A program made the translations under genes and the position numbers. A stretch of DNA of 64,000 bases. Origin: Aestuariirhabdus litorea. Lineage in GTDB: Bacteria; Pseudomonadota; Gammaproteobacteria; Pseudomonadales; Aestuariirhabdaceae. This document shows, piece after piece, positions 27,773 through 38,962 of this stretch (position 1 is its first letter; the number at the start of each line of letters is the position of its first letter). The stretch covers positions 1 through 64,000 of the forward strand of contig NZ_QWEZ01000001.1 of the NCBI RefSeq assembly GCF_003864255.1, written 5' to 3'. Under the pieces are notes generated by a model. The model was given only the letters and a program-made list of their open reading frames with translations. It was not told the origin of the DNA and did not search any database.

Positions 27773-28957
27773 ATGCGATTCTTTGGTTTTCGGTTCATTT
27801 ACCTGCTGGCACCCCTGGTGCTGCTCCTCTCCGCCCCCCTGAAAGCGGCCTCGCCGATCCCTTCCGCTCCCTCGCTGGCCGCCAGCAGCTATCTGCTGAT
27901 GGATGCTGATAGCGGTCGTATACTGGTGGAGTCCAATGCCCACCAGCCCTTGCCGCCGGCCAGCCTGACCAAGCTGATGACCGCCTATGTGGCTGAAAAC
28001 GAACTGGCGGCGGGTAATATCGGGGCCCAGGATGAGGTGCTGGTGAGCGAGAAGGCCTGGAAGATGGGGGGCTCCACCATGTTTATCGAGGTAGGTGAGC
28101 GGGTGCCGGTGGAGGAGCTGCTGAAGGGGATTATTATCGTCAGCGGTAACGACGCCAGTGTCGCCATCGCCGAGCACATCGCCGGTAGCGAAGAGGCCTT
28201 TGCGGATGTCATGAACAGCACTGCCAGTGAACTGGGTATGAGCAATACCCATTTCGTTAACGCCAGCGGCTGGCCGGCGGATGATCACTACACCACCGCC
28301 GCGGACCTGGCCAAACTGGCGCGGGCAATCATCTACCGGCACCCCGACCGCTACGACATCTACGCCGAGAAGTATTACCAGTATGGCGTCGATAAGAAGA
28401 CCGGCAAGCCGCTGCGTAAACAGCCCAACCGTAACCGCCTGCTGTGGAGTAACAGTGCGGTGGATGGCCTCAAGACCGGGCACACCGAGGAGGCCGGTTT
28501 TTGTCTGGTGACTTCGGCCGCGCAGGATGGTCGTCGCCTGATCTCGGTGGTGATGGGGGCCAAGAGCGAAAAGGCCCGCGCCAGCGAAACCCAAAAGTTG
28601 CTGACCTATGGGTTCCGCTTCTTTGAGAACGCGTTGGTTAAGCGCGGAGGCGAATCCCTGCAGAGCCCCAGGGTCTGGAAAGGGACTGTGGATCAGGTGG
28701 CCGTCGGTGTCAGCGAGGATATTGTGGTGACCATTCCCCGCGGCCAGAGCAAGAACCTGAGCGCGGTGATGGAGCTGAACCCCCAGCTGGAGGCGCCCCT
28801 GAAGCAGGGCCAGGTGCTGGGTGAGGTGAAGGTTAAGCTGGGTGATGAGTTGATTGAAACCGTACCGGTGGTGGCGCTGCAGGCGGTCGAGGCGGGGGGC
28901 TTCTTCAAGCGCCTGTGGGACTCGATCATGCTCTTCGTATACGGTCTCTTTGCCTGA
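27773..28957 (+). CDS. dacA: D-alanyl-D-alanine carboxypeptidase (PBP5/6 family)
   Basis: This low-molecular-mass penicillin-binding protein trims the terminal D-Ala of wall pentapeptides. It has 394 residues. The signal peptide ends near AAS (residue 26). SxxK is in PASLTKLM, SGN in IVSGNDASVA, and KTG in LKTGHTEEAG. The C-terminal beta-domain ends in an amphipathic helix (GGFFKRLWDSIMLFVYGLFA region) that tethers it to the membrane. It stands 148 bases after rlpA. Confidence 0.96.
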   Translation: MRFFGFRFIYLLAPLVLLLSAPLKAASPIPSAPSLAASSYLLMDADSGRILVESNAHQPLPPASLTKLMTAYVAENELAAGNIGAQDEVLVSEKAWKMGGSTMFIEVGERVPVEELLKGIIIVSGNDASVAIAEHIAGSEEAFADVMNSTASELGMSNTHFVNASGWPADDHYTTAADLAKLARAIIYRHPDRYDIYAEKYYQYGVDKKTGKPLRKQPNRNRLLWSNSAVDGLKTGHTEEAGFCLVTSAAQDGRRLISVVMGAKSEKARASETQKLLTYGFRFFENALVKRGGESLQSPRVWKGTVDQVAVGVSEDIVVTIPRGQSKNLSAVMELNPQLEAPLKQGQVLGEVKVKLGDELIETVPVVALQAVEAGGFFKRLWDSIMLFVYGLFA

Positions 28958-28989
28958 GGCCAGGGCTGCGATCGCGGCCCGCTTTGTAT

Positions 28990-29020
28990 TATAATTGACC
29001 AGCCGGAGCCTGGCTCCGGC
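28990..29020 (+). promoter_or_regulatory. TATAAT box and hairpin ahead of ybeD-lipB-lipA
   Basis: A perfect TATAAT lies at 28990-28995. Immediately downstream, at 29002-29020, GCCGGAGC and GCTCCGGC form an eight-base-pair stem with a three-base loop, followed by CTTTCTGTTT. The hairpin could end dacA transcription or sit at the very 5' end of a new ybeD-lipB-lipA transcript. The -35 region is weak. Confidence 0.55.
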
Positions 29021-29050
29021 CTTTCTGTTTCTATCCCAGGCGGTATTCGT

Positions 29051-29347
29051 GTGAGCGAAATCATTATCAACGGGCAGACGACCGAGCAGCCCGAAGCCCC
29101 CAAAATCGAGTTTCCCTGTGACTACCCGGTGAAGATCATGGGGGAGGCCGAGGTTGATTTTATTGAATTTGTGCTGGAGGTGATCACCCGCCACGACAGC
29201 AGCTTCGATGGTCAGCATGAGGTTAAAACCAGTCGTAACGGACGCTACCATTCGGTAACGGTGGTGATCACCGCCACCGGAGAGGTCCAGCTCAAGGCCC
29301 TGCACCAGGAGTTGATGGGCAGCGGTCGTGTCAAGATGGTGCTCTAA
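29051..29347 (+). CDS. ybeD: YbeD family protein (DUF493)
   Basis: This is a small cytosolic protein of 98 residues with an ACT-like fold in the known structure. Conserved parts are the FPCDYPVKIMG start and the C-terminal ELMGSGRVKMVL. Its place between dacA and lipB is widely conserved, and a role in lipoate metabolism has been suggested from that context alone. It starts with GTG. Confidence 0.93.
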   Translation: MSEIIINGQTTEQPEAPKIEFPCDYPVKIMGEAEVDFIEFVLEVITRHDSSFDGQHEVKTSRNGRYHSVTVVITATGEVQLKALHQELMGSGRVKMVL

Positions 29348-29377
29348 CCCCTGCGACCCCCTATCCAAGGCGATCCC

Positions 29378-30058
29378 ATGAGTAGTAACGATAATGACCA
29401 GGCCCTGCTGGTTCGCGAGCTGGGAATGGTGGAGTATGAGTCCACCTGGCAGCTGATGAAGCATTACACCGACACCCGGGGCCCCGACAGTCGCGATGAG
29501 TTGTGGTTACTGCAGCACCCCCCGGTGTATACCCAGGGGCAGGCGGGCAAGGCAGAGCACCTGCTGATGCCCGGGGATATCCCGGTCGTACAGGTGGACC
29601 GCGGTGGCCAGGTGACCTACCACGGCCCCGGCCAGCTGGTAGCCTACCTGCTGGTGGATATCAGGCGGCGCGGTAAAGGAGTGCGCGACCTGGTGACTGC
29701 GATCGAACAATCCATTATCGACACCCTGGCCGAATGGCAGGTTGAATCCCGTGCCCGGGCCGATGCCCCGGGGGTTTATGTGGGGCAAGACAAGATCGCC
29801 TCCCTGGGGTTGCGGGTGCGGCGCGGCTGCTCCTATCATGGCCTGGCGCTGAACGTGGATATGGATCTGGAGCCCTTTTTACGTATCAACCCCTGTGGTT
29901 ACGCCGGCCTGGCGATGACCCAGCTCAGTACCCTGGTCGGCCCGGTACAAATGGAAGTCGTTAGCGACAGATTGAAACAGAACCTGACCCACTTGCTCGG
30001 GTATAATCGCTGCGAGACTACCACCGACCCCCTGCAACTGGACGATATCCCCCTATGA
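29378..30058 (+). CDS. lipB: Lipoyl(octanoyl) transferase LipB
   Basis: LipB moves octanoate from acyl carrier protein to lipoyl domains of 2-oxoacid dehydrogenases and GcvH. It has 226 residues. Signature regions are [30 protein letters not shown], the lysine in [12 protein letters not shown], and the catalytic cysteine in INPCGYAGL. It overlaps lipA by four bases. Confidence 0.97.
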   Translation: MSSNDNDQALLVRELGMVEYESTWQLMKHYTDTRGPDSRDELWLLQHPPVYTQGQAGKAEHLLMPGDIPVVQVDRGGQVTYHGPGQLVAYLLVDIRRRGKGVRDLVTAIEQSIIDTLAEWQVESRARADAPGVYVGQDKIASLGLRVRRGCSYHGLALNVDMDLEPFLRINPCGYAGLAMTQLSTLVGPVQMEVVSDRLKQNLTHLLGYNRCETTTDPLQLDDIPL

Positions 30059-31038
30059 GTGCAAACAACGAGACTACCAGCAAACCCAAGCGCGTCGAGC
30101 AGGGGGTTAAGCTCCGCGGAGCGGACAAAGTTGACCGCATCCCGGTCAAGGTAATCCCCACCGCCAAGGAGGATATGCCCCGCAAGCCTGACTGGCTACG
30201 CGTCAAGATGCCGGCCTCACCGGAGATCAGTCGCATCAAAAACCTGCTGCGCCAACACAAGCTGCACACGGTGTGCGAAGAGGCGGCCTGCCCCAACCTG
30301 GGCGAGTGCTTCAGTGGGGGGACGGCCACCTTCATGATCATGGGCGACATCTGTACCCGTCGCTGCCCCTTCTGCGATGTGGCTCACGGCCGTCCCAACG
30401 CACTGGATGCCAATGAGCCCAGGCAGCTGGCCGAGGCGATTGCCGATATGAAGCTACGCTACGTGGTGATCACCTCCGTTGACCGGGATGACCTGCGGGA
30501 TGGTGGGGCCGGCCATTTCGCCGACTGTATCCGCGAAGTGCGTGCCCTTAGCCCCGATATCCAGATCGAGATTCTGGTGCCCGACTTCCGCGGGCGCATG
30601 GAGATCGCGCTCGATATTCTCAGCGAAACCCCACCGGACATCTTCAACCACAACCTGGAATCGGTACCAAGCCTCTACAAGAAGATTCGCCCGGGTTCTG
30701 ACTACCAGTGGTCACTCACCCTGCTCAAGGAGTACAAGCGCCGCAATCCGCAGGTGACTACCAAGTCGGGGTTGATGCTGGGGTTGGGGGAGACCATCGA
30801 CGAGGTGATCGCCGAGATGAAGGATATGCGTGCCCACGACATCGAGATGATCACCCTGGGCCAGTATCTGCAGCCGAGCCGTAACCACCTGCCGGTGGAC
30901 CGCTTCGTTCATCCCGACGAGTTTGCCGAGCTGGCCGCCATTGCCCAGGAGCTGGGGTTCTCCAAGGTGGCGAGCGGTGCCCTGGTGCGCTCCTCCTACC
31001 ATGCAGACCAGCAAGCCAAAGGCGATCTTCTCTGCTAG
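30055..31038 (+). CDS. lipA: Lipoyl synthase
   Basis: LipA is a radical SAM enzyme that inserts two sulfurs into protein-bound octanoate. It has 327 residues. The auxiliary cluster motif [12 protein letters not shown] and the radical SAM motif CTRRCPFC are both complete, and GLMLGLGET and the C-terminal RSSYHAD are also typical. A bidirectional terminator follows 20 bases after the stop. Confidence 0.97.
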   Translation: MSANNETTSKPKRVEQGVKLRGADKVDRIPVKVIPTAKEDMPRKPDWLRVKMPASPEISRIKNLLRQHKLHTVCEEAACPNLGECFSGGTATFMIMGDICTRRCPFCDVAHGRPNALDANEPRQLAEAIADMKLRYVVITSVDRDDLRDGGAGHFADCIREVRALSPDIQIEILVPDFRGRMEIALDILSETPPDIFNHNLESVPSLYKKIRPGSDYQWSLTLLKEYKRRNPQVTTKSGLMLGLGETIDEVIAEMKDMRAHDIEMITLGQYLQPSRNHLPVDRFVHPDEFAELAAIAQELGFSKVASGALVRSSYHADQQAKGDLLC

Positions 31039-31057
31039 TTCGTAGACTATGTAAGCC

Positions 31058-31089
31058 AATAAAAAAGCGGCCACGGCCGCTTTTTTATT
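31058..31089. terminator. Bidirectional intrinsic terminator between lipA and the unknown gene
   Basis: A GCGGC / GCCGC stem is extended by a run of A on the left and six T on the right, so a U-tract forms on either strand. It lies exactly between two convergent genes. Confidence 0.93.
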
Positions 31090-31107
31090 GCTGATCGGTA
31101 TCGGGTG

Positions 31108-31656
31108 CTAGAATCCACTGGCCCGCGACCATTGGCTATCGGCCGGGGGGGGGAGGGAGGAAAGATCCGCTGCCGGAGTGAGGTTGACCCGCTGCTCCAG
31201 CTGGTTCAGTGCGACCAGAGCGGCCTCCAGGCTGTCGGGCCAGATCACCTCCACCGCAGGGCCCATCATATCCACCAGCAGCGGCTGAACCCCCAGCGCA
31301 CGGCGCAGTAGCTCGAACTGGGTAAAGCTGATCCGGCTGCGCCCGAGGCGTTGGGCGAGGAGCCACTCCAGGTGGACCTCGTGGGTGGCCTTGTCAATGG
31401 TGGCCACCTTGACCCGGCGGTAGCGCTCATCCCGGGGGGAGCAGGCCAGGGCTTCGGCGATGCGGGGGATCTCGCTGCCATAGCGTGCCATCAGGCCCGG
31501 ATCCAGATGCAGGTTGCGCCCGAGATCGTAGCGGCCAATCTGGGCACTGTGGGCCAGCTGCTGGCAAAACTGCGATCGAGACAGATAACCGAAGCTCGGA
31601 AGTCGGAGGTTGGAGGGAACCAGCACAGGGTATTGCCAAAAGGGAGCCTGGGACAT
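31108..31656 (-). CDS. Protein of unknown function
   Basis: I do not recognise this 182-residue protein. It has no signal peptide or membrane helix. The N-terminal part is hydrophobic/aromatic (FWQYPVLVPS), followed by a basic middle section (RDERYRRVKVATID) and a QRLGRSRISFTQFELLRRALG segment that could be helical. The C-terminus is Pro/Ser-rich. It follows a plausible ATG and ends at the bidirectional terminator. It is transcribed in the same direction as holA-lptE-leuS but 159 bases after holA, so it may be a separate unit. Confidence 0.65.
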   Translation of the reverse strand: MSQAPFWQYPVLVPSNLRLPSFGYLSRSQFCQQLAHSAQIGRYDLGRNLHLDPGLMARYGSEIPRIAEALACSPRDERYRRVKVATIDKATHEVHLEWLLAQRLGRSRISFTQFELLRRALGVQPLLVDMMGPAVEVIWPDSLEAALVALNQLEQRVNLTPAADLSSLPPPADSQWSRASGF

Positions 31657-31815
31657 CGTAAGCCTTAACGCATTGGATAACAGGCTTTCTATTGTCTACA
31701 CCGGGGCGAACTTCGCTATCGTCGATTACCGTGGTGATCTAGGGGAAACCCGGACAACCGAGCGGGCGGGCTGCGGGGTAGCGCACCCGCCTAGGGAAAA
31801 ACCGAAGTCAACGGC

Positions 31816-32841
31816 TCAGTAGTCAGCCGCGGGGGTTCGTAGGCCGGCCAGTCGCAGGCAGAGAGCGCTGAGCTCGTCCCACACATTGCCCGTCTCCATC
31901 CCCTTGATGGTGCGATCAATACGCGCGGCGTGTTGCAGCATCATGCGCCATTCCCGCTCGGAGAGACGCGTCAGGGCACGGCGAACCGGCGCTTTACGCT
32001 TTTCCCACACGCGCTGGCTTTTGAGTACCTGTTCGACCGCCTGCCCCTGCTGTAACAGCCGCGCCATACTGCCCAGGCTACGCAGCTCACGGGTCAGGGC
32101 CCAGAGGATGACGGTAGGCTCGCTACCTTCGGCGCGCAATCCGCTGAGCATACGAGCGCTGTGGATGGCATCGCCGGTCAGGGCGCTGTCCACCAGGGAG
32201 AAGATATCAAAGCGGGCACTGTCGGAGACCACGGCGTTGATGGTATCGACCTCAACCCGCTCACCGGTAGCCAACAGCCTGAGCTTTTCGATCTCCTGCT
32301 GGGCGGCCAGCAGGTTGCCCTCTACCCGATCGGCCAGCAGCTGCACCGCATCGGGGCTGGCGGCCAGGCCGGCGGCTGCCAGGCGCTTCTGGATCCAGCC
32401 TGGAAGGGCGGCGGCGTCGATCGGCCATAGCTGGATCAGCACGCCAGCCTGCTCCAGCATCTTGAACCATTTGCTGCGCTGGGCCGCAGCATCCATCTTT
32501 GGCAGGACCAGTAGCAGTACGTTGTCGGGGGAGGCGTTTTCGGCGTAGTGAGTCAGCGCCTTGCTGCCCTTGTCGCCCGGCTTGCCGTTGGCAATCCGCA
32601 GTTCAATCAGCTTGCGATCCGCAAAGAGGGAGAGGCTGTTGGCGCTTTGCAGAAGGTCGTTCCAGTCGAAACCGCCATCGGCGTGCATTAACTCCCGCTC
32701 GCTGACGCCTTGCTCACGGGCTGCCAGGCGGATGCTGTCGCAACACTCCTGCAGTTGCAGGGGGTCATCGCCGCTGACGATGTAGAGCGGTGCCAGCCCC
32801 TTCTTGAGGTGGCTGGCGAGCTGCTCTGCACGGAGTTTCAT
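31816..32841 (-). CDS. holA: DNA polymerase III delta subunit
   Basis: HolA opens the beta sliding clamp within the clamp loader. It has 341 residues, close to E. coli (343). The N-terminus MKLRAEQLASHLKKGLAPLYIVSGDDPLQLQE is typical; the clamp-binding helix follows, then the SLFADRKLIELRI and LLAAQQEIEKLRLL regions. It overlaps lptE by four bases, part of leuS-lptE-holA. Confidence 0.95.
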   Translation of the reverse strand: MKLRAEQLASHLKKGLAPLYIVSGDDPLQLQECCDSIRLAAREQGVSERELMHADGGFDWNDLLQSANSLSLFADRKLIELRIANGKPGDKGSKALTHYAENASPDNVLLLVLPKMDAAAQRSKWFKMLEQAGVLIQLWPIDAAALPGWIQKRLAAAGLAASPDAVQLLADRVEGNLLAAQQEIEKLRLLATGERVEVDTINAVVSDSARFDIFSLVDSALTGDAIHSARMLSGLRAEGSEPTVILWALTRELRSLGSMARLLQQGQAVEQVLKSQRVWEKRKAPVRRALTRLSEREWRMMLQHAARIDRTIKGMETGNVWDELSALCLRLAGLRTPAADY

Positions 32842-33407
32842 TGCGCGGCCGGAGCGGCCTGTTGGGCTTGCAGCTCGCGAGCCTCGGCCGCCTGCTGTGC
32901 TTGCGCCAGCTGGGCCGAGGTGATCGCCTGCAGGCGCAGCATCAACTGTTGAACCAGCGACCGCTCCAGCTCACGATCGATCATCTTGCGTTCGGAGATC
33001 GATGCGGTGGTGTTGTTCTGGTCCGATTGGTAGGTACGCTGCGCGTCAAGGCTAAAGGGACCCATTAGCTCCGTACCATTGCTGTTCTGCAGGTTAAAGC
33101 GCAGCGTGCCGCTCACTTCGAACTGCGCACTCTGGCCGGTGCCGGTAAAGGTGATGGCTCGCTGGTCGGTGCTGTATCCCAGCACCGCCAGTGAGAGATC
33201 CGCCGTTTCGCTCAACTCAACACCGTTGCTGGTGAGGCTCTGGCGCAGTGCCTGGGAGAGCGGGCTGCCACTTTGAACGCCGCTCAGGTTGAGACGCTGG
33301 AGCTCGCTGGGCAGGCTCACTTCCCCGCGCAGCTGGAACCCGCAACCGCTGGCCAGCAGCAGAAGCGTCAACAAAGACAGCCACAATCCATAGCGCGCTG
33401 GTTTCAT
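32838..33407 (-). CDS. lptE: LPS assembly lipoprotein LptE
   Basis: LptE plugs the LptD barrel in the outer membrane for lipopolysaccharide insertion. It has 189 residues. The lipobox LLLASGC has the acylated cysteine near 22, followed by GFQLRGEVSLP as in other LptE proteins. The C-terminus ends in an Ala/Gln-rich helix (AQLAQAQQAAEARELQAQQ) longer than the core domain needs. The start is three bases after leuS. Confidence 0.93.
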   Translation of the reverse strand: MKPARYGLWLSLLTLLLLASGCGFQLRGEVSLPSELQRLNLSGVQSGSPLSQALRQSLTSNGVELSETADLSLAVLGYSTDQRAITFTGTGQSAQFEVSGTLRFNLQNSNGTELMGPFSLDAQRTYQSDQNNTTASISERKMIDRELERSLVQQLMLRLQAITSAQLAQAQQAAEARELQAQQAAPAAQ

Positions 33408-33410
33408 GGG

Positions 33411-35969
<2,559 letters not shown>

Positions 35970-36139
35970 TTATCCATGGTCTACCCTTAATTTAAAGCCT
36001 GAACGCACCCGTGTCGCCGCCTGTCAGGCGGAGCTTCTTCCCGTTTAAACTGCACCCGCCCGATGGCACAGGTTTCACTGTGGTGTGAACTGGAGATGGC
36101 GGCTACCGAGCAGGCGCCAGCTAACGCCGAGGGTTCTGT

Positions 36140-36616
36140 ATGCGGGAAGTGCCTAATGATCGAGGGGGGGGGCAGGAGGATATCTGTGCGCGACTATTGC
36201 AGCGTTTGCAGCAGGCGATCACCGATTTTGAGGCCCGCCCGCCCCCCAAGTTGTTAGCAGGGGTTGAGAGCCTCGCCGGGCCCGATGTCGAGCTGCGGGA
36301 TATCAGCAGCGAAGAGCTCTGTATGCTGGCCGCCTGCATGAGTCGGGATGCGGACTGGTTACACCGGTGCCTGTGGGGGCGGGATCTGTCGATGGCGGAC
36401 CTGTTGATCGCACTGGGGGCAGAAACAGGAAACGAGCCTCGCGCCAGCGTCTCCTGCCTGCGCCATTTCCGTGCCCAAACCCACGTGGAGGCAGGCAGTT
36501 ATCGATGTGTTCGCTGCCGGCAGCTTCAGCAGCTGGATGCGCCGGCCCCCCTGTCGACATGCCGGGGCTGTGGTGATAGCGTCTTCTACTGCGTTAGCCG
36601 CCTGCGGGACATCTGA
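36140..36616 (+). CDS. Zinc ribbon protein, YbeL-like (DUF1451)
   Basis: This 158-residue protein has a helical N-terminal half. Its C-terminal zinc ribbon is formed by two CxxC knuckles, CVRC and CRGC, about 20 residues apart. The layout and the position next to leuS match E. coli YbeL and its relatives, whose role is unknown. Similarity is weak outside the ribbon. The 263-base gap to leuS contains a CCGCCT / AGGCGG hairpin at 36017-36031. Base use is less regular than in neighbouring genes. Confidence 0.7.
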   Translation: MREVPNDRGGGQEDICARLLQRLQQAITDFEARPPPKLLAGVESLAGPDVELRDISSEELCMLAACMSRDADWLHRCLWGRDLSMADLLIALGAETGNEPRASVSCLRHFRAQTHVEAGSYRCVRCRQLQQLDAPAPLSTCRGCGDSVFYCVSRLRDI

Positions 36617-36687
36617 CCCCCAGCGGCCTCCCTCTGGCCTACCGCCGCGCTGTCTGGGCCCGGTCACGACACGGATGAGCTGAACTC

Positions 36688-37461
36688 TTGGTTGGATGGA
36701 TACTGCTGAAGAGCCTACTACTCCCCCCTGGAAACCAGGTCGCCACAGCCTTGCTGGGAGGGCTGCTACGGCTTCGTTGGCCGCGTCTGGGGGGCGCCCT
36801 GATCCTGTTTTCCCTGCTGAGCCTCTACCTGCTCAGTATCCCCTTTGTGGCCACCCAGCTGGCATTTTCTCTGGAGCAACAGTCATCCCCTGTGACGCCG
36901 GAGGGATTGTCCAAGGCCCAGTTGCTGGTGGTGCTGGGGGGAGGCCGCCAACCGGCGGCGCCGGAGTATGACGGGCGCGACCGTCCCTCGGTACTGGCGA
37001 CTGAACGCCTGCTCTATGCGGCCTTCCTCGCCCGCCGGAGTGGCCTCGAGCTGCTGGTGACCGGGGGGGTAGTAGAGGGATGGGAGGAGGAGAGCGAAGC
37101 GCAGTTGATGACGCGCCTGCTGCAGCAGGAGCTGGGGGTGCGGGTACTCTGGCAGGAGGGGGCAAGCCGTACCACCCATGAAAATGCGATCAACAGCCGG
37201 GCATTGTTGCCCGACTCGATTCAACGCATTGCGCTGGTTACCCATGCCCTGCACATGCCCCGTGCACGCAGGGCCTTCGAACGCGCCGGGTTTGAGGTGA
37301 TACCGGCTCCCCTCGGCTACCACCGACTGAATCCGGCACAGCCGGCACTCCTCCATTGGTTGCCCTCCGTCCGCTCGCTGTTACTGAGTCGCGATGCCCT
37401 GCACGAGTGGTTGGGGGGGAGCTGGTACGACCTCAGAGCGCGCCTCAGGAGCCCCTTCTGA
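36688..37461 (+). CDS. ElyC/SanA/YdcF family protein (DUF218)
   Basis: This is an inner-membrane protein of 257 residues with two N-terminal membrane helices and a DUF218 domain (about 75-220). DUF218 marks include LLVVLGGG, ERLLYAAFLARR, LLVTGG, SRTTHENA with its histidine and glutamate, and ALVTHALHMPRA. E. coli ElyC affects envelope synthesis through the undecaprenyl carrier, and the two-helix layout is ElyC-like. The start is uncertain: TTG 36688 is the best in-frame candidate. The 3' end overlaps lnt by 17 bases, tail to tail. Confidence 0.85.
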   Translation: MVGWILLKSLLLPPGNQVATALLGGLLRLRWPRLGGALILFSLLSLYLLSIPFVATQLAFSLEQQSSPVTPEGLSKAQLLVVLGGGRQPAAPEYDGRDRPSVLATERLLYAAFLARRSGLELLVTGGVVEGWEEESEAQLMTRLLQQELGVRVLWQEGASRTTHENAINSRALLPDSIQRIALVTHALHMPRARRAFERAGFEVIPAPLGYHRLNPAQPALLHWLPSVRSLLLSRDALHEWLGGSWYDLRARLRSPF

Positions 37462-38962
37462 ACGGGGTCGATAGCAGCAGGGAGAGGAGTAGCAGGACAA
37501 GCAGCGGCCAGGAGCCGGTGGTGCTGAAGGGGGTGTTACCCGTCATCGGAAAGACACTGGCTCTCAGCGCCCCCGGTTCAAACTGGGGCAGTTCGGCCAG
37601 CAGGGCGCCTTGCGGGTCAACCACCGCAGTGACCCCGTCGTTGGTCGCCCGGATCAGGTAGCGGCCATTTTCGAGCGCCCGCATGCGCGCCATCTGCAGG
37701 TGCTGGTGCGGGCCTATAGAGGCGCCAAACCAGGTGTCGTTGCTGATGGTGAGCAGCAGGTCAGCCTTGGCCCCCATACCCGCTACCAGGTCGGGGTAGA
37801 CCACCTCGTAGCAGATCAGCGGAGCGAGCTGGTAGGCGCCCGCTCGCAGCAGAGGTTGGTCTGCGGGACCGCGGGCGAAGTCGGACATAGGCAGGTCAAA
37901 AAAGGCGATTAGCCCCCGCAGGAGTGACTGCAACGGAACGTACTCACCAAAGGGGACCAGCTGCTGCTTAAGGTAGTCCCCCTCTCCTTGCCCGAGGCTG
38001 GTGATGCCGTTGTAAAAAGCCGCCTGGCCGCCCTCCAGCTGGCGATAGATCGGAATGCCAGTGACCAGGCTGGTTTGTGTGCTGCGGGCGTGGCTGGACA
38101 GTTGCTCGAGGTAGGGTTGCATACGATGTTGCAGCGCCGGAATGGCATTTTCGGGCCAGACCACGAGGTCGGCGTCCCAGTGATCGGCGGTGAGAGCTTC
38201 CAGCCGTCTCAGGGTGTTGTCCAGAAACGCCTGGTTCCACTTCATCTGCTGGGGGATGGCCGGCTGGATCAGGGCTACTTTAAGAGCCGGTGCGCTGGGC
38301 TGGCTCCAGGGGTGCAGGCCCAGCAGTACCCCGCCTCCCACTAATGCACCCCAGCCCAGACTTCCAACTATCAATACCCTGGACGGGGTGCGCTGGCGAA
38401 TCCACTCACCCAGCAGGGCGCCGCCGGCGACGAGCAGGGCGCTGAGGCCGTAGACCCCGCTCACCGGTGCCCAGCCGCTAACGGGGGTATCCAGCAGGGC
38501 ATAGCCCCAGAGTAACCAGGGGAAGCCGGTAAAGAGCCAGCTGCGACTCCATTCCGCCAGCACCCAGAGCACCACAAACCCCAACAGGGCGATGCGCTGG
38601 GCGGCGCAGTGTTGCCTGAGACGGGCGTAGCACCAGGCAAAGGGGGCGATGAACAGCAACGCCATACCCAGGCAAAACAGCAGGGTCAGAACGCTCGCCA
38701 GGGGGACTGAGGCGGCACCGAACTGGTGGATGCTAACGTAGACCCAGGAGGTGCCTGCACCAAACAAACCCAGCCCGTAGGCGGTACCGCGCCACAGCGC
38801 CTGGCGCGGGGAGAGGGGGTAGAGCAGGAGGTAGAGCAGGGCGCTGGAGAGCAGAGGGAGCGGCCACAGGTCGAGGGGGCTGAACCCCCCCACCGCCAGC
38901 GCTCCGCTGGCCAGAGCCAGCGTTTGGGCTCGCCACCCCCCCTGCCAACTGCCCCGGGGCAT
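37445..38962 (-). CDS. lnt: Apolipoprotein N-acyltransferase
   Basis: Lnt adds the third acyl chain to lipoproteins at the periplasmic face of the inner membrane. It has 505 residues: six to seven N-terminal membrane helices, then a nitrilase domain (about 220-470). The Glu-Lys-Cys triad fits WPENAIP for Glu and LICYEVVYPD for Cys, with FGEYVPL between. One more helix lies at the C-terminus. Its ATG overlaps the corC stop (TAATG). Confidence 0.96.
   Translation of the reverse strand: MPRGSWQGGWRAQTLALASGALAVGGFSPLDLWPLPLLSSALLYLLLYPLSPRQALWRGTAYGLGLFGAGTSWVYVSIHQFGAASVPLASVLTLLFCLGMALLFIAPFAWCYARLRQHCAAQRIALLGFVVLWVLAEWSRSWLFTGFPWLLWGYALLDTPVSGWAPVSGVYGLSALLVAGGALLGEWIRQRTPSRVLIVGSLGWGALVGGGVLLGLHPWSQPSAPALKVALIQPAIPQQMKWNQAFLDNTLRRLEALTADHWDADLVVWPENAIPALQHRMQPYLEQLSSHARSTQTSLVTGIPIYRQLEGGQAAFYNGITSLGQGEGDYLKQQLVPFGEYVPLQSLLRGLIAFFDLPMSDFARGPADQPLLRAGAYQLAPLICYEVVYPDLVAGMGAKADLLLTISNDTWFGASIGPHQHLQMARMRALENGRYLIRATNDGVTAVVDPQGALLAELPQFEPGALRASVFPMTGNTPFSTTGSWPLLVLLLLSLLLSTPFRRGS

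Noticed and set aside
27764-29464. 566-codon minus-strand frame spanning dacA, ybeD and part of lipB
   Set aside because: It runs opposite three recognised genes and its composition is that of a shadow; it crosses an obvious intergenic region.
36063-36257. Small plus-strand frame with two CxxC pairs overlapping the YbeL-like gene
   Set aside because: It overlaps the better-supported zinc ribbon gene in another frame, has no ribosome site, and its cysteine spacing fits no known knuckle.
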